From contig VRUI01000003.1 of the NCBI GenBank assembly GCA_019456225.1, positions 1 to 64,000 on the forward strand: a DNA stretch of 64,000 nt, written 5' to 3'. The translations under genes and the position numbers were made by a program. The DNA is from Planctomycetota bacterium (lineage in GTDB: Bacteria > Planctomycetota > Phycisphaerae > Sedimentisphaerales > Anaerohalosphaeraceae). Below the pieces are notes generated by a model. The model did no database searches and was not told where the DNA came from. It worked only from the letters and a program-made list of their open reading frames with translations. Shown one piece after another: positions 7,598 to 17,621 of this stretch (position 1 is the stretch's first letter; each line of letters opens with the position of its first letter).

Positions 7598-8635
7598 TTG
7601 AAGGCACAGGTTTTGACTGGTATTGATCAGATGGAGATGGCTGATGTTGCTAAGCCGTCTATTGTCAGCGATACCGATGTTCTTGTTAAGGTTCTTGAGG
7701 TTGGGGTTTGCGGTAGTGATGTGCATTATTACGAGACCGGCAAGATCGGCTCTCAGGTCGTTAATTATCCGTACAGGGTTGGGCATGAATGCGCTGGTGT
7801 TGTTGAGGCGGTTGGCAAAAGTGTCGGCAGGGTTAAGGTTGGCGAGGAAGTGGTGATCGATCCGGCGACTGTGTGTTTTAAGTGCGACCAGTGTCTTGCA
7901 GGGAGAGAAAATACCTGCCGCAAATTGACTTTTCTCGGCTGTCCCGGGCAGGCTGAAGGGTGCCTTTGCGAGTATATCGTGATGGACGAGACGAGCTGTT
8001 TTGCTACCAATGGCGAGATAACTCTAGAGCAGGGTACGCTTTGCGAACCGTTCGCAATCGGGGTCTACGCGGTATTACAAGCCAATCTTGCAAAAGACGC
8101 GAAGATAGCGATCCTCGGGGCCGGACCCATCGGGCTTAGCTGTATGGCTGCCGCGAAAGCAGAGGGGGTCACCGATATTTATATGACAGACAAGATCGCA
8201 GAGCGCGTGGATATAGCTGCGGCTAATGGAGCGGTTTGGGCGGGGAATCCGGGCGCCGAAGATGTGGTCAAGGCGATCTATGAAAAAGAGCCCGGCGGGA
8301 TGGATGTTGTTTTTGAGTGTGCAGGTGAACAGGACGCTATCGATGAGGCTATTGAACTGCTTAAACCCGGCGGGAAAATTATGGTTATCGGCATACCTCG
8401 GACGGATCGAGTTTCTTATGACGCTGATAGTTCACGGCGAAAAGAAATTACCGTCATAAACGTTCGGAGGCAAAATGGGTGTACGCAAAAGGCGATCGAC
8501 CTGATCGCTGCGGGCAAGGCGGATGTGGATTTTATGGTTACGCACCGGTTTGATTTTTCGCGGTCGAAAGAGGCGTTTGACCTTGTTGCCGGGTATAAGG
8601 ACGGGGTTGTTAAGGCGATAATAAAATTAAACTGA
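7598..8635 (+). CDS. Zinc-dependent medium-chain polyol/sorbitol-type dehydrogenase
   Basis: 345 residues from TTG 7598, with an AAAGGAG ribosome site. Catalytic zinc ligands are C38 (GVCGSD) and H63-E64 (GHECAG). The structural zinc Cys are C93, C96, C99 and C107. The Rossmann motif GAGPIG sits near residue 174. The closest relatives are sorbitol, xylitol and 2,3-butanediol-type dehydrogenases, which oxidise a secondary alcohol with NAD(P). The local context of DhaK, DhaL and an LsrF-like aldolase would fit a polyol or ketose route, but the genes are not tightly packed. The stop codon lies within a type A hairpin. Confidence 0.88.
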   Translation: MKAQVLTGIDQMEMADVAKPSIVSDTDVLVKVLEVGVCGSDVHYYETGKIGSQVVNYPYRVGHECAGVVEAVGKSVGRVKVGEEVVIDPATVCFKCDQCLAGRENTCRKLTFLGCPGQAEGCLCEYIVMDETSCFATNGEITLEQGTLCEPFAIGVYAVLQANLAKDAKIAILGAGPIGLSCMAAAKAEGVTDIYMTDKIAERVDIAAANGAVWAGNPGAEDVVKAIYEKEPGGMDVVFECAGEQDAIDEAIELLKPGGKIMVIGIPRTDRVSYDADSSRRKEITVINVRRQNGCTQKAIDLIAAGKADVDFMVTHRFDFSRSKEAFDLVAGYKDGVVKAIIKLN

Positions 8636-8720
8636 CCGGCTGGCCAGTTTATAATTACGAATTACTAATTACTAATTACGAATTGAGGATTCGGCCTTGC
8701 GGCCGAGGCTATTTTTATTA
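8629..8720 (+). repeat. Composite A+B intergenic element (copy 1)
   Basis: Type A hairpin AAACTGACC-GGCT-GGCCAGTTT (8629-8650, one A.C mismatch) contains the upstream gene's TGA stop. It is followed at once by AATTACG/AATTACT units and the type B hairpin TCGGCC-TTGC-GGCCGA (8691-8706) with a CTATTTTTATT tail. It sits between the dehydrogenase and cinA. Confidence 0.85.
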
Positions 8721-8803
8721 ATAAACTGATTTTATGTAAATGCTTTAATGAGTGGATGTTAATGGCTGTTGGCTGGAAGCCAACAGTACGGTAAAGGGAA
8801 GTA

Positions 8804-10033
8804 ATGAAAGCGGCTATCATCAGCATTGGCAATGAACTGCTCAGCGGTTTGACCGTTGATACGAATGCGGCGTTTCTTAGCGAACGGCTTATGTCTGTCG
8901 GGGTAGCGACCGTTTGCGGGTATACTGTCGGAGACGATGTTGAGATGATCTCCGAGGCTATCGGCAATGCGGCGAGACATGCGGATGTGATTTTGATAAC
9001 AGGGGGGCTTGGGCCTACGGACGATGATCTTACACGTACGGCGCTGGCTTCATTTCTTGGGGTTGAACTTTTGCTTGATAACGGACTTTTGCGGGAGATC
9101 GCCGAATTCTTCAAAAAGCGAAACTACCATATGGCGGACAAAAACCGCGTGCAGGCATATCTTCCCAAAGGTGCAAGCGCACTTACGAACGAACTTGGGA
9201 CGGCACCGGGGATCATGGCTAAATATCAGGGCAAAACTATCGTTTGCATGCCGGGTGTTCCTTACGAGATGAAAAAAATGTTCGACGATTCGGTTTTGTC
9301 GATATTTGCCGGTGCCGAAAGGGTTGTGATATCAAAAAAGCTTCGCTGTTTTGGCGCAGGTGAGTCTACGGTTGCCGAGAGGCTTGGCGACCTGATGGAG
9401 CGGGGCAGAAATCCTCTTATCAACTGCACTGTTGACGCAAGTGTTATTACGCTGCATATCGTTGCGACTGCGGATAGTTCCGATGAGGCCAGGGCTATGA
9501 TCGCCGGCGACGAAACCCGTTTGCGGAGTATTCTTGGTCCGATAGTTTACGGGGTCGACGGCGAGACACTTGGCGGGGCGGTTGGAAAAATTCTTGCATC
9601 GAGAAGGAAAACTATCTCCGTTGCCGAGTCATGCACGGGTGGGCTGCTTGCGAAAATGCTTACCGACACCCCAGATTCAAGCGAATATTTTGCTTACGGG
9701 TGGGTGACATATTGCAATGAGGCAAAGGTGAGCCAGCTTGGCGTTGATGGGGATATTATCGCTGCTCATGGGGCGGTGAGTGAGCCGGTGGCGGCCGAAA
9801 TGGCGGCTGGGGCACGTAAAAGGGGCGGTTCTGATATTGGAATAGGGATTACCGGTATTGCCGGGCCCGGCGGCGGAAGCGAACAAAAACCTGTCGGGCT
9901 TGTATATATTTGCATTGATCTGGGTGGAGAAAGTGTTGTAAAGAGGTATGTATTCCCTCATAGTCGAGAAAAAGTTCGTCTCCGCTCGGCATTAACTGCC
10001 CTGGATCTTTTGCGGCATAGATTGCATGATTGA
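8804..10033 (+). CDS. cinA: CinA family protein (MoCF domain plus NMN amidohydrolase domain)
   Basis: 409 residues, full CinA length. The N-terminal molybdopterin-binding-like (COG1058) domain spans about 1-170 (ISIGNELLSG, TGGLGPTDDDLTR). The C-terminal PncC-type domain (about 250-405) shows SVAESCTGGLLAKMLTD and GITGIAGPGGG. CinA proteins deamidate nicotinamide mononucleotide for NAD salvage and can hydrolyse ADP-ribose. No pyridine-nucleotide genes are adjacent. The stop codon overlaps the probable promoter of the secretion locus downstream. Confidence 0.93.
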   Translation: MKAAIISIGNELLSGLTVDTNAAFLSERLMSVGVATVCGYTVGDDVEMISEAIGNAARHADVILITGGLGPTDDDLTRTALASFLGVELLLDNGLLREIAEFFKKRNYHMADKNRVQAYLPKGASALTNELGTAPGIMAKYQGKTIVCMPGVPYEMKKMFDDSVLSIFAGAERVVISKKLRCFGAGESTVAERLGDLMERGRNPLINCTVDASVITLHIVATADSSDEARAMIAGDETRLRSILGPIVYGVDGETLGGAVGKILASRRKTISVAESCTGGLLAKMLTDTPDSSEYFAYGWVTYCNEAKVSQLGVDGDIIAAHGAVSEPVAAEMAAGARKRGGSDIGIGITGIAGPGGGSEQKPVGLVYICIDLGGESVVKRYVFPHSREKVRLRSALTALDLLRHRLHD

Positions 10034-10058
10034 CTTTTGATCGAGAATATGTTAAAAT
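10030..10058 (+). promoter_or_regulatory. Sigma-70-type promoter for the secretion/pilus locus
   Basis: TTGACT (10030-10035), a 17-bp spacer and TAAAAT (10053-10058). It overlaps the cinA stop and leaves a leader of about 190 nt before the first ATPase gene. No clear structure was seen in that leader. Confidence 0.6.
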
Positions 10059-10253
10059 GTATTTTTCCTCTTTTGGGGTAAGCTTGAAGTTGTAACGGCC
10101 GATTATAAAGTTATCCGGAACTGAAACTGTCACTTCATGGTAATCGTTGCCGTCTTTTCTATATTATAGGGGCGTGTGTTGGCATTAGAGTTCGCAAGAT
10201 ATGGGACAATTGGTCAAGAAATCAATAAATAATCAATATTATATTGTGGCTAT

Positions 10254-11969
10254 ATGGCAAAGAAACGTAACAAGTTAGGTGAGATTCTCTATCGCAAGAA
10301 AATTGTAGACAAACCTACGCTTATTAAGGCTATGAAGAAATCCAAGGCCTCTAACAAGCGTCTTGGCGAAACACTTGTCGAGATGGGTAAACTTACTGAG
10401 GATAAACTGACGCAGGCACTTGCCAAGCAGTTTGGTTTTCAGTATGTAGATCTTGACGATATTGAGATATCACAATCTACGATGAACCTTATTCCGGACG
10501 AGTTGATTCGGAAGCATTTTATTTTGCCTCTTGAACAAGATAACGGGGTGATGAAGGTCATCATCAGCGATCCTCAGAATCTTGATCTTCTTGACCTGCT
10601 TCGGTTCAGGCTTAATACGGAGATCGAGTGCTGCCTGGCGTCTCCTTCCAAGATCAAATCCCGTATTCACGGTAAGATGGACGAGGTACGCAGCAGTATC
10701 GATGCCACGACAGCCGAGCTTGAGCAGCAGGGTCTTAGCCTTCAGGAAGAAATTCGCCTTGCCGAGGCTAACGAAAGCGACGACGATGGACCTATTATCC
10801 GTCTTGTGAATATGCTTATCGACGAAGCTACTCGGATGGATGCCAGTGATATCCATATTGAACCGATGGCCGATCGCGTGCGGATCAGGTATCGTATTGA
10901 CGGCGTTTGTGTCGAGAGGGATAATATTCCAAAGAGTATGCAGGCACCGTTGATCGCTCGTACCAAGATTATATCTGGTATGGATATCGGTGAAAGACGG
11001 CTTCCGCAGGATGGCAGGATCAAGAGGACTATCGACGGTCAGGACATTGACTTTCGTGTTTCGGCGCTTCCGGGTTACCATGGCGAAAGTACCGTACTTC
11101 GTATTCTGCGACCCGAGAACGTTAATATTGGTATTCAGGCTCTGGGTTTTGAGCAGGATAACTATGAAAAGTTTCAACAGATCATCAAGCGTCCGAACGG
11201 TATCTTCCTGGTAACAGGGCCGACCGGTAGCGGTAAGACTACGACTTTGTATTCCGCTCTTAAAGAGTTGAACCGTCCTGACATCAAGATCATCACCGCT
11301 GAGGACCCGGTCGAGTATAACGTTGCCGGGATCAACCAGTGCCAGATCCGTACAGAGATCGATCTTTCTTTTGAAAAGATTCTCCGGTCGATGCTGCGTC
11401 AGGCTCCTGACATTATTCTTATCGGTGAAATTCGTGACGGTATCGTAGCCGATATCGCTATTCAGGCCGCTCTTACCGGTCACCTTGTGTTTAGTACGCT
11501 TCATACGAACGATGCTCCGAGTGCTATTACTCGACTTATTGATATGGGTGTTAAACCGTTTTTGGCGGCAAGTTCGATTCAGGCGATCATGGCTCAGCGT
11601 CTGCTGCGTGTTATCTGCAAGCAGTGCAAGGTCGTTAACGAACATCCGGATCCAAACCTGCTTCGACTACTGAATATTACACCTTCTGATATTAAGAAGA
11701 ATCCTATTTATAAGGGTGCCGGATGCAGCAGGTGTCAGGGCACCGGTTATAAGGGCCGGATCGCGATATTTGAAATGCTCGAAATGAATAACCAGATTCG
11801 TGAACTGGCATTTTCCAGGGCACCGGCGATCGAGCTTCGTAAGGCGGCCAGGAACAGCGGTATGAGAACTCTTCTCGAAGACGGAAAACTGAAGGTGTTT
11901 AAAGGTATCACTACGCTGGAAGAAGTCGCCAAGAAATCGCAGGCAGACGGCCTGGTTCTGGATGTGTAG
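10254..11969 (+). CDS. GspE/PilB-type assembly ATPase (first copy)
   Basis: 571 residues. The N-terminal MshEN-like domain (about 1-140) has RLGETLVEMGKLTEDKLTQAL, the spacing seen in cyclic-di-GMP-binding MshE domains. The ATPase core has Walker A GPTGSGKT at 322-329, an Asp box and Walker B DIILIGEIRD. Two CxxC pairs (about 456 and 491) form the GspE zinc motif. It would power pseudopilin assembly at the inner membrane. Walker B is preceded by QAPD where QDPD is usual. pilT follows 70 bp later. A second, similar ATPase lies at 13416, so the locus has two assembly motors. Confidence 0.93.
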   Translation: MAKKRNKLGEILYRKKIVDKPTLIKAMKKSKASNKRLGETLVEMGKLTEDKLTQALAKQFGFQYVDLDDIEISQSTMNLIPDELIRKHFILPLEQDNGVMKVIISDPQNLDLLDLLRFRLNTEIECCLASPSKIKSRIHGKMDEVRSSIDATTAELEQQGLSLQEEIRLAEANESDDDGPIIRLVNMLIDEATRMDASDIHIEPMADRVRIRYRIDGVCVERDNIPKSMQAPLIARTKIISGMDIGERRLPQDGRIKRTIDGQDIDFRVSALPGYHGESTVLRILRPENVNIGIQALGFEQDNYEKFQQIIKRPNGIFLVTGPTGSGKTTTLYSALKELNRPDIKIITAEDPVEYNVAGINQCQIRTEIDLSFEKILRSMLRQAPDIILIGEIRDGIVADIAIQAALTGHLVFSTLHTNDAPSAITRLIDMGVKPFLAASSIQAIMAQRLLRVICKQCKVVNEHPDPNLLRLLNITPSDIKKNPIYKGAGCSRCQGTGYKGRIAIFEMLEMNNQIRELAFSRAPAIELRKAARNSGMRTLLEDGKLKVFKGITTLEEVAKKSQADGLVLDV

Positions 11970-12039
11970 GTTGGATTTTAAAATATTTTATAATTATTCA
12001 TTAGACAATAGACATTAGACATTTTTATGGGATTATCAA

Positions 12040-13161
12040 ATGGCAATGCTGCATATTGACAGGTTATTGGAAGCCTGTATTAAAATGGGTGGTTCGGACT
12101 TGCATCTTGTTGTAGGCCGTCCTCCGGTACTCAGGATCGGCGGTCATCTTCGCTCACTGGATACCAAGGTCCTTGGTCCTGATGATACTACTTCCTTAAT
12201 GAAGAGTATTACTCCTGAGAAAAACCAGCAGGAGCTTCAGGAAGGCGGTACTACTGACTATGGTTTCGCTTTTGGAGACGCAGGTCGCTTTAGAACCTCT
12301 GTTTTCCGGCAAAAGGGGAATATCTCAATGGTTTTGCGTCTTATCCCATCGGATCTTCTTTCTTTTGACACGATCGGCCTGCCAAAGATATGCGCTGCGT
12401 TATGCAGAAGGCCACGAGGCCTTTTTCTCGTAACAGGTCCTACCGGCAGCGGTAAAACTACTACCCTTGCAAGCATGATCGACTTCATCAATGAAAGTAT
12501 GGATCATCATATCATAACTGTCGAAGAACCGATTGAGTATTACCATAACCACAAGAAATCAATCATAAATCAGCGTGAAGTAGGCCTCGACGTACCCTCG
12601 TTTTCCGAGGCTTTAAGGCGTGCTCTTCGTCAGGACCCGGACGTTATTCTTGTTGGTGAGCTTCGTGACCTTGAAACTATTGAGGCTGCAATTACAGCGG
12701 CTGAAACCGGTCACTTAGTATTCGGTACACTTCACACGACAGGTTGTCAGGGTACGATCACGAGGCTTATCGATGCGTTCCCGGTGAACCAGCAGGAACA
12801 GATCCGTGTTCAGTTGTCGACAAACCTTATCGCGGTATTGAGTCAGACTCTGTGCCCGCTTAAGGTTGGCAAGGGGAGGGCGGCTGCGTTTGAGTTTATG
12901 GTGGTTACGCCGGCTATTGCTAACTTAATTCGTGAAAATAAGACATATCGTATCGAATCGAGTATTCAGACTGGTAAAAAACTTGGAATGCAGCTTCTTG
13001 ATGATCATTTGTGGGAACTCTACGATGCTGGAAAAATAAGCAAAACAGAACTTCTTGATAAGGCCAGAAATCCCGGTGTAATGCGTGAAAAAGCCGACGC
13101 CAAGGATAAGCGTGAAGGCACTGAGTCAGATGGTAATTATGGCCCCATAATTGGCAGCTGA
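12040..13161 (+). CDS. pilT: PilT-type retraction ATPase
   Basis: 373 residues. Starts with the PilT-like [21 protein letters not shown]. Walker A GPTGSGKT begins at residue 133, followed by VEEPIEY and Walker [11 protein letters not shown]. The PilT hallmark AIANLIRE (usually AIRNLIRE) lies near residue 290, and there is no zinc motif, which separates it from GspE/PilB. PilT drives pilus or pseudopilus disassembly, so its presence points to a dynamic type IV-like filament rather than plain type II secretion. A strong terminator follows at 13186. Confidence 0.93.
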   Translation: MAMLHIDRLLEACIKMGGSDLHLVVGRPPVLRIGGHLRSLDTKVLGPDDTTSLMKSITPEKNQQELQEGGTTDYGFAFGDAGRFRTSVFRQKGNISMVLRLIPSDLLSFDTIGLPKICAALCRRPRGLFLVTGPTGSGKTTTLASMIDFINESMDHHIITVEEPIEYYHNHKKSIINQREVGLDVPSFSEALRRALRQDPDVILVGELRDLETIEAAITAAETGHLVFGTLHTTGCQGTITRLIDAFPVNQQEQIRVQLSTNLIAVLSQTLCPLKVGKGRAAAFEFMVVTPAIANLIRENKTYRIESSIQTGKKLGMQLLDDHLWELYDAGKISKTELLDKARNPGVMREKADAKDKREGTESDGNYGPIIGS

Positions 13162-13185
13162 TCGGTTTTTGGGGGTGTTTAATCT

Positions 13186-13211
13186 AAAACTGACCGATTG
13201 GTCAGTTTTTT
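13186..13211 (+). terminator. Intrinsic terminator (type A hairpin) after pilT
   Basis: Perfect 10-bp stem AAAACTGACC / GGTCAGTTTT with a four-base loop and a run of T. It is a type A element without the type B half. A new promoter follows at 13330. Confidence 0.85.
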
Positions 13212-13329
13212 AGTCGTTAGTATTGTAAACGGTCCTTTAAAGGCTGATGTACAACCTGACGGTTGATTATTTTCCTCATTAAGGATGCGGCACTTGTCTT
13301 GTTTACCGAGTGTCTATTATGTAATTCAC

Positions 13330-13358
13330 TTGAAATACTTGTCTTATGGTGATATAAT
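13330..13358 (+). promoter_or_regulatory. Sigma-70-type promoter for the second ATPase and pseudopilins
   Basis: TTGAAA (13330-13335), a 17-bp spacer and a perfect TATAAT (13353-13358), 57 bp before the start codon and after the pilT terminator. Confidence 0.75.
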
Positions 13359-13415
13359 TTACTTGAATGAAAGGGTTTGAAGTGCCTGAATATCTAATTT
13401 GTACAGGTGAAAGAA

Positions 13416-15167
13416 ATGGCTAAGACACCTCCAGTTCGCCAATTAAAGGGCCGCACACTTGGTCGTATCCTTATTAAAATGAGGGTCTTGACCCGGGATA
13501 AGGTTCATGCCTGTCTAAAGCTTCAGCAGAAAGATCCGGGTAAGAAGAAGCTCGGTGAGATAATGCAGGAAAAGGGTCTCATTAACGAAGAGCAGCTTCT
13601 TGTAGCCCTTGCCGGCCAGCGTGGAATGGAGTATGTAGACCTTGATTCCATAGATATAGCTTCCGATGTTATCGGTTTGCTTCAGTCTCAGTTGGCAAAG
13701 AATTACCGTGTAATTCCCATTTCTCATGACGGTGTCAGAAATGAACTTACAGTCGCTATTGACAGTCCCGATAATTTTCGGGCGACTGATGATCTTTCTA
13801 CTCTTCTTGGAATGGCAGTAAATGCCAAGGTTTCGACAGAGTCTGCTATCGAGGCGGCTCTTGAAAGATATTATGCCGAAGATGACGGCAGTATCAATGA
13901 ATTGATCGGCGAGATTGAGGACGATTTCAATCTTAATCAGTTTGATGGACGTGACGCAAGTATTGACCTTGATGAGCTTAAGGAACTTGCCGACTCTAAT
14001 CCCGTTAAGAAACTTCTTAACCTGGTTTTGATTCAGGCGATCCAGGACAAGGCCTCTGATATTCACTTTGAGCCTTTCGAGAAAGAGTATAAGATGCGTT
14101 ATCGTATCGACGGCGTTCTTTACGAAATGGTTCCTCCGCCGCGTCATATCGCAGTTGCTATCAGCTCCAGGATCAAGGTTATGGCCGATCTTGATATTGC
14201 AGAGCGTCGTCTTCCTCAGGATGGCAGAATTGCTCTTGTTATTCAGGGCCGTCCCGTCGACCTTCGTGTAAGTATTTTGCCAACGATGTTCGGCGAAAGC
14301 GTTGTGCTTCGTGTTCTTGACAGGTCCCAGGTTGAACTGGACCTGACCAAGATCGGTTTGGCTGAGTATGAGCAGGGCGTTGTCGACACTCTTATCCATA
14401 AGCCTAACGGTATTATCGTTGTAACCGGGCCTACCGGCTGCGGCAAGACGACTACTCTTTATTCTGCGCTGAAGGTGCTTAATGACAGCGAGACGAAGAT
14501 AATTACTACGGAAAACCCGGTCGAGTATGATATTGACGGGCTTATCCAGGTTCAGATTCTTCCGGATATCGGTCTTACATTTGCCAAGTGTCTTCGTTCT
14601 ATTCTTCGTCAGGACCCGGACATTGTTATGGTCGGTGAAATCCGTGACCTCGAGACCGCCGAGATCGCTATCCAGGCATCTCTTACCGGTCACCTTGTGT
14701 TTACGACGCTTCATACGAATGATGCCCCGAGTACTATAGCAAGGCTTATCGACCTTGGTCTCGAGACGTTCCTTATTACCGCCTCGCTTGAAGGTATTGT
14801 CGCTCAGCGTCTGGTACGTAAGATATGCACAAACTGCAAGCGTGAGTATGTTCCGCAGGAAGAAGAGCTTATGGAAGTCGGTCTGCTGCCGGAAGATGTC
14901 GAGGGTAAGACGTTCTATTACGGCGTTGGGTGTGACCAGTGCAATAAGACCGGTTACAGAGGCCGCCTTGGGTTGTTTGAGATAATGACTTTTAGCGACG
15001 AGATTCGTGATCTGATAATGAATCACGCATCTACGAATGTATTGCGTGACGCATCTAGAAAGAACGGTATGAAGCTTCTGCGTGAAAACGGTATTAACGC
15101 TATATTTGAAGGGATCACTACTTTCGAGGAAGTGGCCCGTGAGACTATGTCGGCAGAAGAAGTTTAA
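13416..15167 (+). CDS. GspE/PilB-type assembly ATPase (second copy)
   Basis: 583 residues from ATG 13416, chosen because AGGTGA at 13406-13411 makes an ideal ribosome site; GTG 13407 is the alternative. Domain order is as in the first copy: MshEN-like N-terminal half (KLGEIMQEKGLINEEQLLVAL), core with GPTGCGKT beginning at 338, Walker B DIVMVGEIRD, and two CxxC pairs. Its own promoter, together with GspF and pseudopilins downstream, suggests this is the motor for the pseudopilus proper, while the first copy is paired with PilT. Confidence 0.92.
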   Translation: MAKTPPVRQLKGRTLGRILIKMRVLTRDKVHACLKLQQKDPGKKKLGEIMQEKGLINEEQLLVALAGQRGMEYVDLDSIDIASDVIGLLQSQLAKNYRVIPISHDGVRNELTVAIDSPDNFRATDDLSTLLGMAVNAKVSTESAIEAALERYYAEDDGSINELIGEIEDDFNLNQFDGRDASIDLDELKELADSNPVKKLLNLVLIQAIQDKASDIHFEPFEKEYKMRYRIDGVLYEMVPPPRHIAVAISSRIKVMADLDIAERRLPQDGRIALVIQGRPVDLRVSILPTMFGESVVLRVLDRSQVELDLTKIGLAEYEQGVVDTLIHKPNGIIVVTGPTGCGKTTTLYSALKVLNDSETKIITTENPVEYDIDGLIQVQILPDIGLTFAKCLRSILRQDPDIVMVGEIRDLETAEIAIQASLTGHLVFTTLHTNDAPSTIARLIDLGLETFLITASLEGIVAQRLVRKICTNCKREYVPQEEELMEVGLLPEDVEGKTFYYGVGCDQCNKTGYRGRLGLFEIMTFSDEIRDLIMNHASTNVLRDASRKNGMKLLRENGINAIFEGITTFEEVARETMSAEEV

Positions 15168-15175
15168 ATAGCGAT

Positions 15176-15222
15176 TAGTCCGCCAATGGCGGATTTCGCT
15201 TCGCTCAACAGCGATTAGATAT
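15176..15222. repeat. GCGATTAG repeat flanking a TCCGCC hairpin
   Basis: Hairpin TCCGCC-AAT-GGCGGA (15179-15193) flanked by two GCGATTAG units. It is a variant of the type B layout, between the ATPase and gspF. Confidence 0.6.
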
Positions 15223-15317
15223 ATGGTATTTTATTATGGCATCTAAACATTATATTACTTTAATGCGAAGCACTTCGGGGGGAAATCCTGAAGCAGCTTG
15301 CGGTTTGGAGGTTTAAT

Positions 15318-16571
15318 ATGCCTACATTTTTATATGAAGCACTGGATGCACAGGGTAAAGAGGTAAAGGCTGATATTGAGGCTCTCAGTAATAAAGAGGC
15401 TATCAGTAAGATTCGCAATAAGGGCCTTTTTCCCACGAAGGTGCGTGCTAAGGGCGGAGCGAAAAAGGTCAAGCCCACGACGGCTGCGACGGTAAAGAGA
15501 CGCAGGGGCGTCGGCCGTAAGGTCAAGGTCAAGCTTATATGCCAGTTTGCCCGTCAGTTGTCGACTCTTCAGGATGCCGGTCTTGCGATTCTTCGTTCGC
15601 TCAGGATTCTCGAACAGCAGCAAAAGCCGGGCACCTTAAAGCGGGTCATTGGATTTGTCGCCGAGGACATCGAAGGCGGGTCTACTCTTTCTGAGGCTCT
15701 TGGCAAGCACCCGAAGGTTTTCAACAATTTGTTTGTGAACATGGTTGCCGCCGGCGAGGTCGGTGGTGTTCTGGATGTTATCCTTGCCCGTCTTGCCGAC
15801 TTTATGGAAAAGGCCGAACGTCTGAAAGCCAAGGTCAAAGGTGCGATGGTTTATCCTATCGTGGTTATGACCGCGGCTCTTGGTATCGTACTTGGTCTTA
15901 TGATCTTTATTATCCCGACGTTCGCCACAGTACTTGACGACATGGGTGACGGTGCAGAACTGCCGTGGCTGACGCAGAAGCTTTGTGCGATAAGCGAATG
16001 GCTGATCGGCCGTAAGGGTGTTAATGCCGGTATGGTAGTGTTATTTCCTTTTGTGGTCCTCAGTTTTGTCAAGTTTATCAAGCAGTTCTCAACCGGGCGT
16101 TATGTCATGGACGTGATGAAGCTTCATACTCCTGTGATCAAGCAGATATCTTATAAGGTCTCTGTCGCGAGGTGGACACGGACGCTCGGTACTCTTATCA
16201 GTGCCGGTGTTCCTATCCTTGAAGCGATCAATATTGCCCGGGATACCTCCGGTAACGAGGTTTATGCGCGCATGCTCGAAAAGGTGCATCACTCGATTCG
16301 GCAGGGCGATACTTTTGCCAATCCGCTAAGGGCCTCTAAGACGGTCGATTCGCTGGTTGTTAATATGGTCGATGTTGGCGAAGAGACAGGTGACCTTGAT
16401 AAGATGCTTGAAAAGGTGGCCAATAACTTCGACGAAGAGGCAGACGTGCTTGTCTCGGCGCTGATGAGTATGCTTGAGCCTATTATGATCCTGTTTCTCG
16501 GCGGTATGGTCGGAACGATCGTTGTCGCGATGTTCCTGCCGATTATCGCGATCATTACCGCTTTAATGTAG
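15318..16571 (+). CDS. gspF: GspF/PilC inner-membrane platform protein
   Basis: 417 residues. The typical start MPTFLYEALDAQGKEV is followed by a cytoplasmic domain, three membrane segments (about 180-205, 235-255, 385-410) and two GspF repeats, each with a G-x-x-L-x-x-A-L-type start (GSTLSEALGKHP and GDTFANPLRAS). VAAGEVGG and VDVGEETGDLD are the paired glycine motifs. It anchors the ATPase and feeds pseudopilins into the filament. A basic, Pro/Thr-rich linker (about 48-75) is longer than usual. Confidence 0.93.
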   Translation: MPTFLYEALDAQGKEVKADIEALSNKEAISKIRNKGLFPTKVRAKGGAKKVKPTTAATVKRRRGVGRKVKVKLICQFARQLSTLQDAGLAILRSLRILEQQQKPGTLKRVIGFVAEDIEGGSTLSEALGKHPKVFNNLFVNMVAAGEVGGVLDVILARLADFMEKAERLKAKVKGAMVYPIVVMTAALGIVLGLMIFIIPTFATVLDDMGDGAELPWLTQKLCAISEWLIGRKGVNAGMVVLFPFVVLSFVKFIKQFSTGRYVMDVMKLHTPVIKQISYKVSVARWTRTLGTLISAGVPILEAINIARDTSGNEVYARMLEKVHHSIRQGDTFANPLRASKTVDSLVVNMVDVGEETGDLDKMLEKVANNFDEEADVLVSALMSMLEPIMILFLGGMVGTIVVAMFLPIIAIITALM

Positions 16572-16598
16572 AGGCAAACCGGCTTGTCGGCTTGTTTG

Positions 16599-16660
16599 GA
16601 ATTACGAATTACTAATTACGAATTGGGGTTTCGGCCTTTTGGCCGAGGCAATTTAATAAA
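16599..16660 (+). repeat. Type B intergenic element
   Basis: AATTACG/AATTACT units followed by TCGGCC-TTTT-GGCCGA (16631-16646) and an A/T-rich tail, between gspF and the first pseudopilin. Confidence 0.8.
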
Positions 16661-16697
16661 GAAATTTTTTTAATAACCTGTTGGAAAGGAATAATTG

Positions 16698-17555
16698 ATG
16701 AAGAAGAACAAAGAAAACCAGAAGGGCGAAAGGGCAGCTTTTACTATTGTCGAGCTGCTGACTGTTATGGCTGTTATCGCCATATTAATCGGACTACTTG
16801 TGCCGGCACTGGGCCTGGTAACTGACGCGGCGAAGGACCTCCAGCAAAAGGCTCAGTTCCACGGGATAAAGGTCGGACTGGAACTGTTTAAGACGGAGTT
16901 CGGCGAATATCCTGAATCGGACGATAATGTAAATCCTCCCACGTCCGGAACTACCTACACAGGCGCAAATAAACTGGCCGAAGCAATGGTTGGTATCGAT
17001 TTAATGGGTTTCCACCCCTCGTCAGAGTTTGTAGAAGATGGACTCGGACTTGACCCGGTAACCGGCACTATAGGTAACCTTTATACCGTTGCAACTATTA
17101 ATGACAGAGAAGACCGTTTTGTCGATCTTCAAAAAGCAAACGCCTTTATGCTTCAAGATATTTATGGCTCATTAGGTTCATTTACCACGAACAATAACTA
17201 TGTTCTTTGTGATAATTACACCAAACGACGCAAGATAAGCGGTAAAAAGACCGGCATGCCGATACTGTATTACCGGGCCAACACAAAGTATAAAATTCAG
17301 GATTCTGCTGCCTTTCCAGTTACAATTTATAATGACCTGGATAATGACAGCATTCTCCTACTCGGAACGCCTGATGTTCCTGCTTTCACACATTTGCTTG
17401 AAGGTGCGGGGAACTTTGATCTTGCAATTATAGACGATCAGATCACAACGGCCGCCGTTCCATACCGCTCCCAGTCATTTATTCTAATATCCGCCGGTAA
17501 AGACGGCGAATATGGTAACGCTGATGACATTTACAACTTCGATAAAGAAAAATAA
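16698..17555 (+). CDS. GspG-like type II secretion pseudopilin (paralogue 1)
   Basis: 285 residues from ATG 16698, with an AAAGGA ribosome site. Prepilin motif AAFTIVELLTVMAVIAILIGLLVPAL with the key Glu five residues after the processing point. After the hydrophobic helix come QKAQFHGIKVGLELFKTEFGEYPES and, at the C-terminus, FILISAGKDGEYGNADDIYNF, which resembles the calcium-binding end of GspG. It is twice the length of classical GspG, with the extra part in the middle. Three more paralogues follow. The Ala-Ala before Phe replaces the usual Gly at the prepilin peptidase site. Confidence 0.9.
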   Translation: MKKNKENQKGERAAFTIVELLTVMAVIAILIGLLVPALGLVTDAAKDLQQKAQFHGIKVGLELFKTEFGEYPESDDNVNPPTSGTTYTGANKLAEAMVGIDLMGFHPSSEFVEDGLGLDPVTGTIGNLYTVATINDREDRFVDLQKANAFMLQDIYGSLGSFTTNNNYVLCDNYTKRRKISGKKTGMPILYYRANTKYKIQDSAAFPVTIYNDLDNDSILLLGTPDVPAFTHLLEGAGNFDLAIIDDQITTAAVPYRSQSFILISAGKDGEYGNADDIYNFDKEK

Positions 17556-17621
17556 TCTTTCGTAAGTCGTGCGTCGTGTGTTGATAATAGTTGTTGCAGT
17601 TGCTTAGGGATGTGTTTGCTT

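Noticed and set aside
9849-10133. Minus-strand frame whose first ~35 residues look somewhat protein-like
   Set aside because: Most of it is antisense to cinA, and there is no ribosome site or known family; at best a short remnant.
13515-15026. 503-codon minus-strand open frame opposite the second ATPase
   Set aside because: Antisense of a clear GspE gene; no domain-like sequence and odd composition. Same for 5708-6859, 10470-11645 and 41050-42174.
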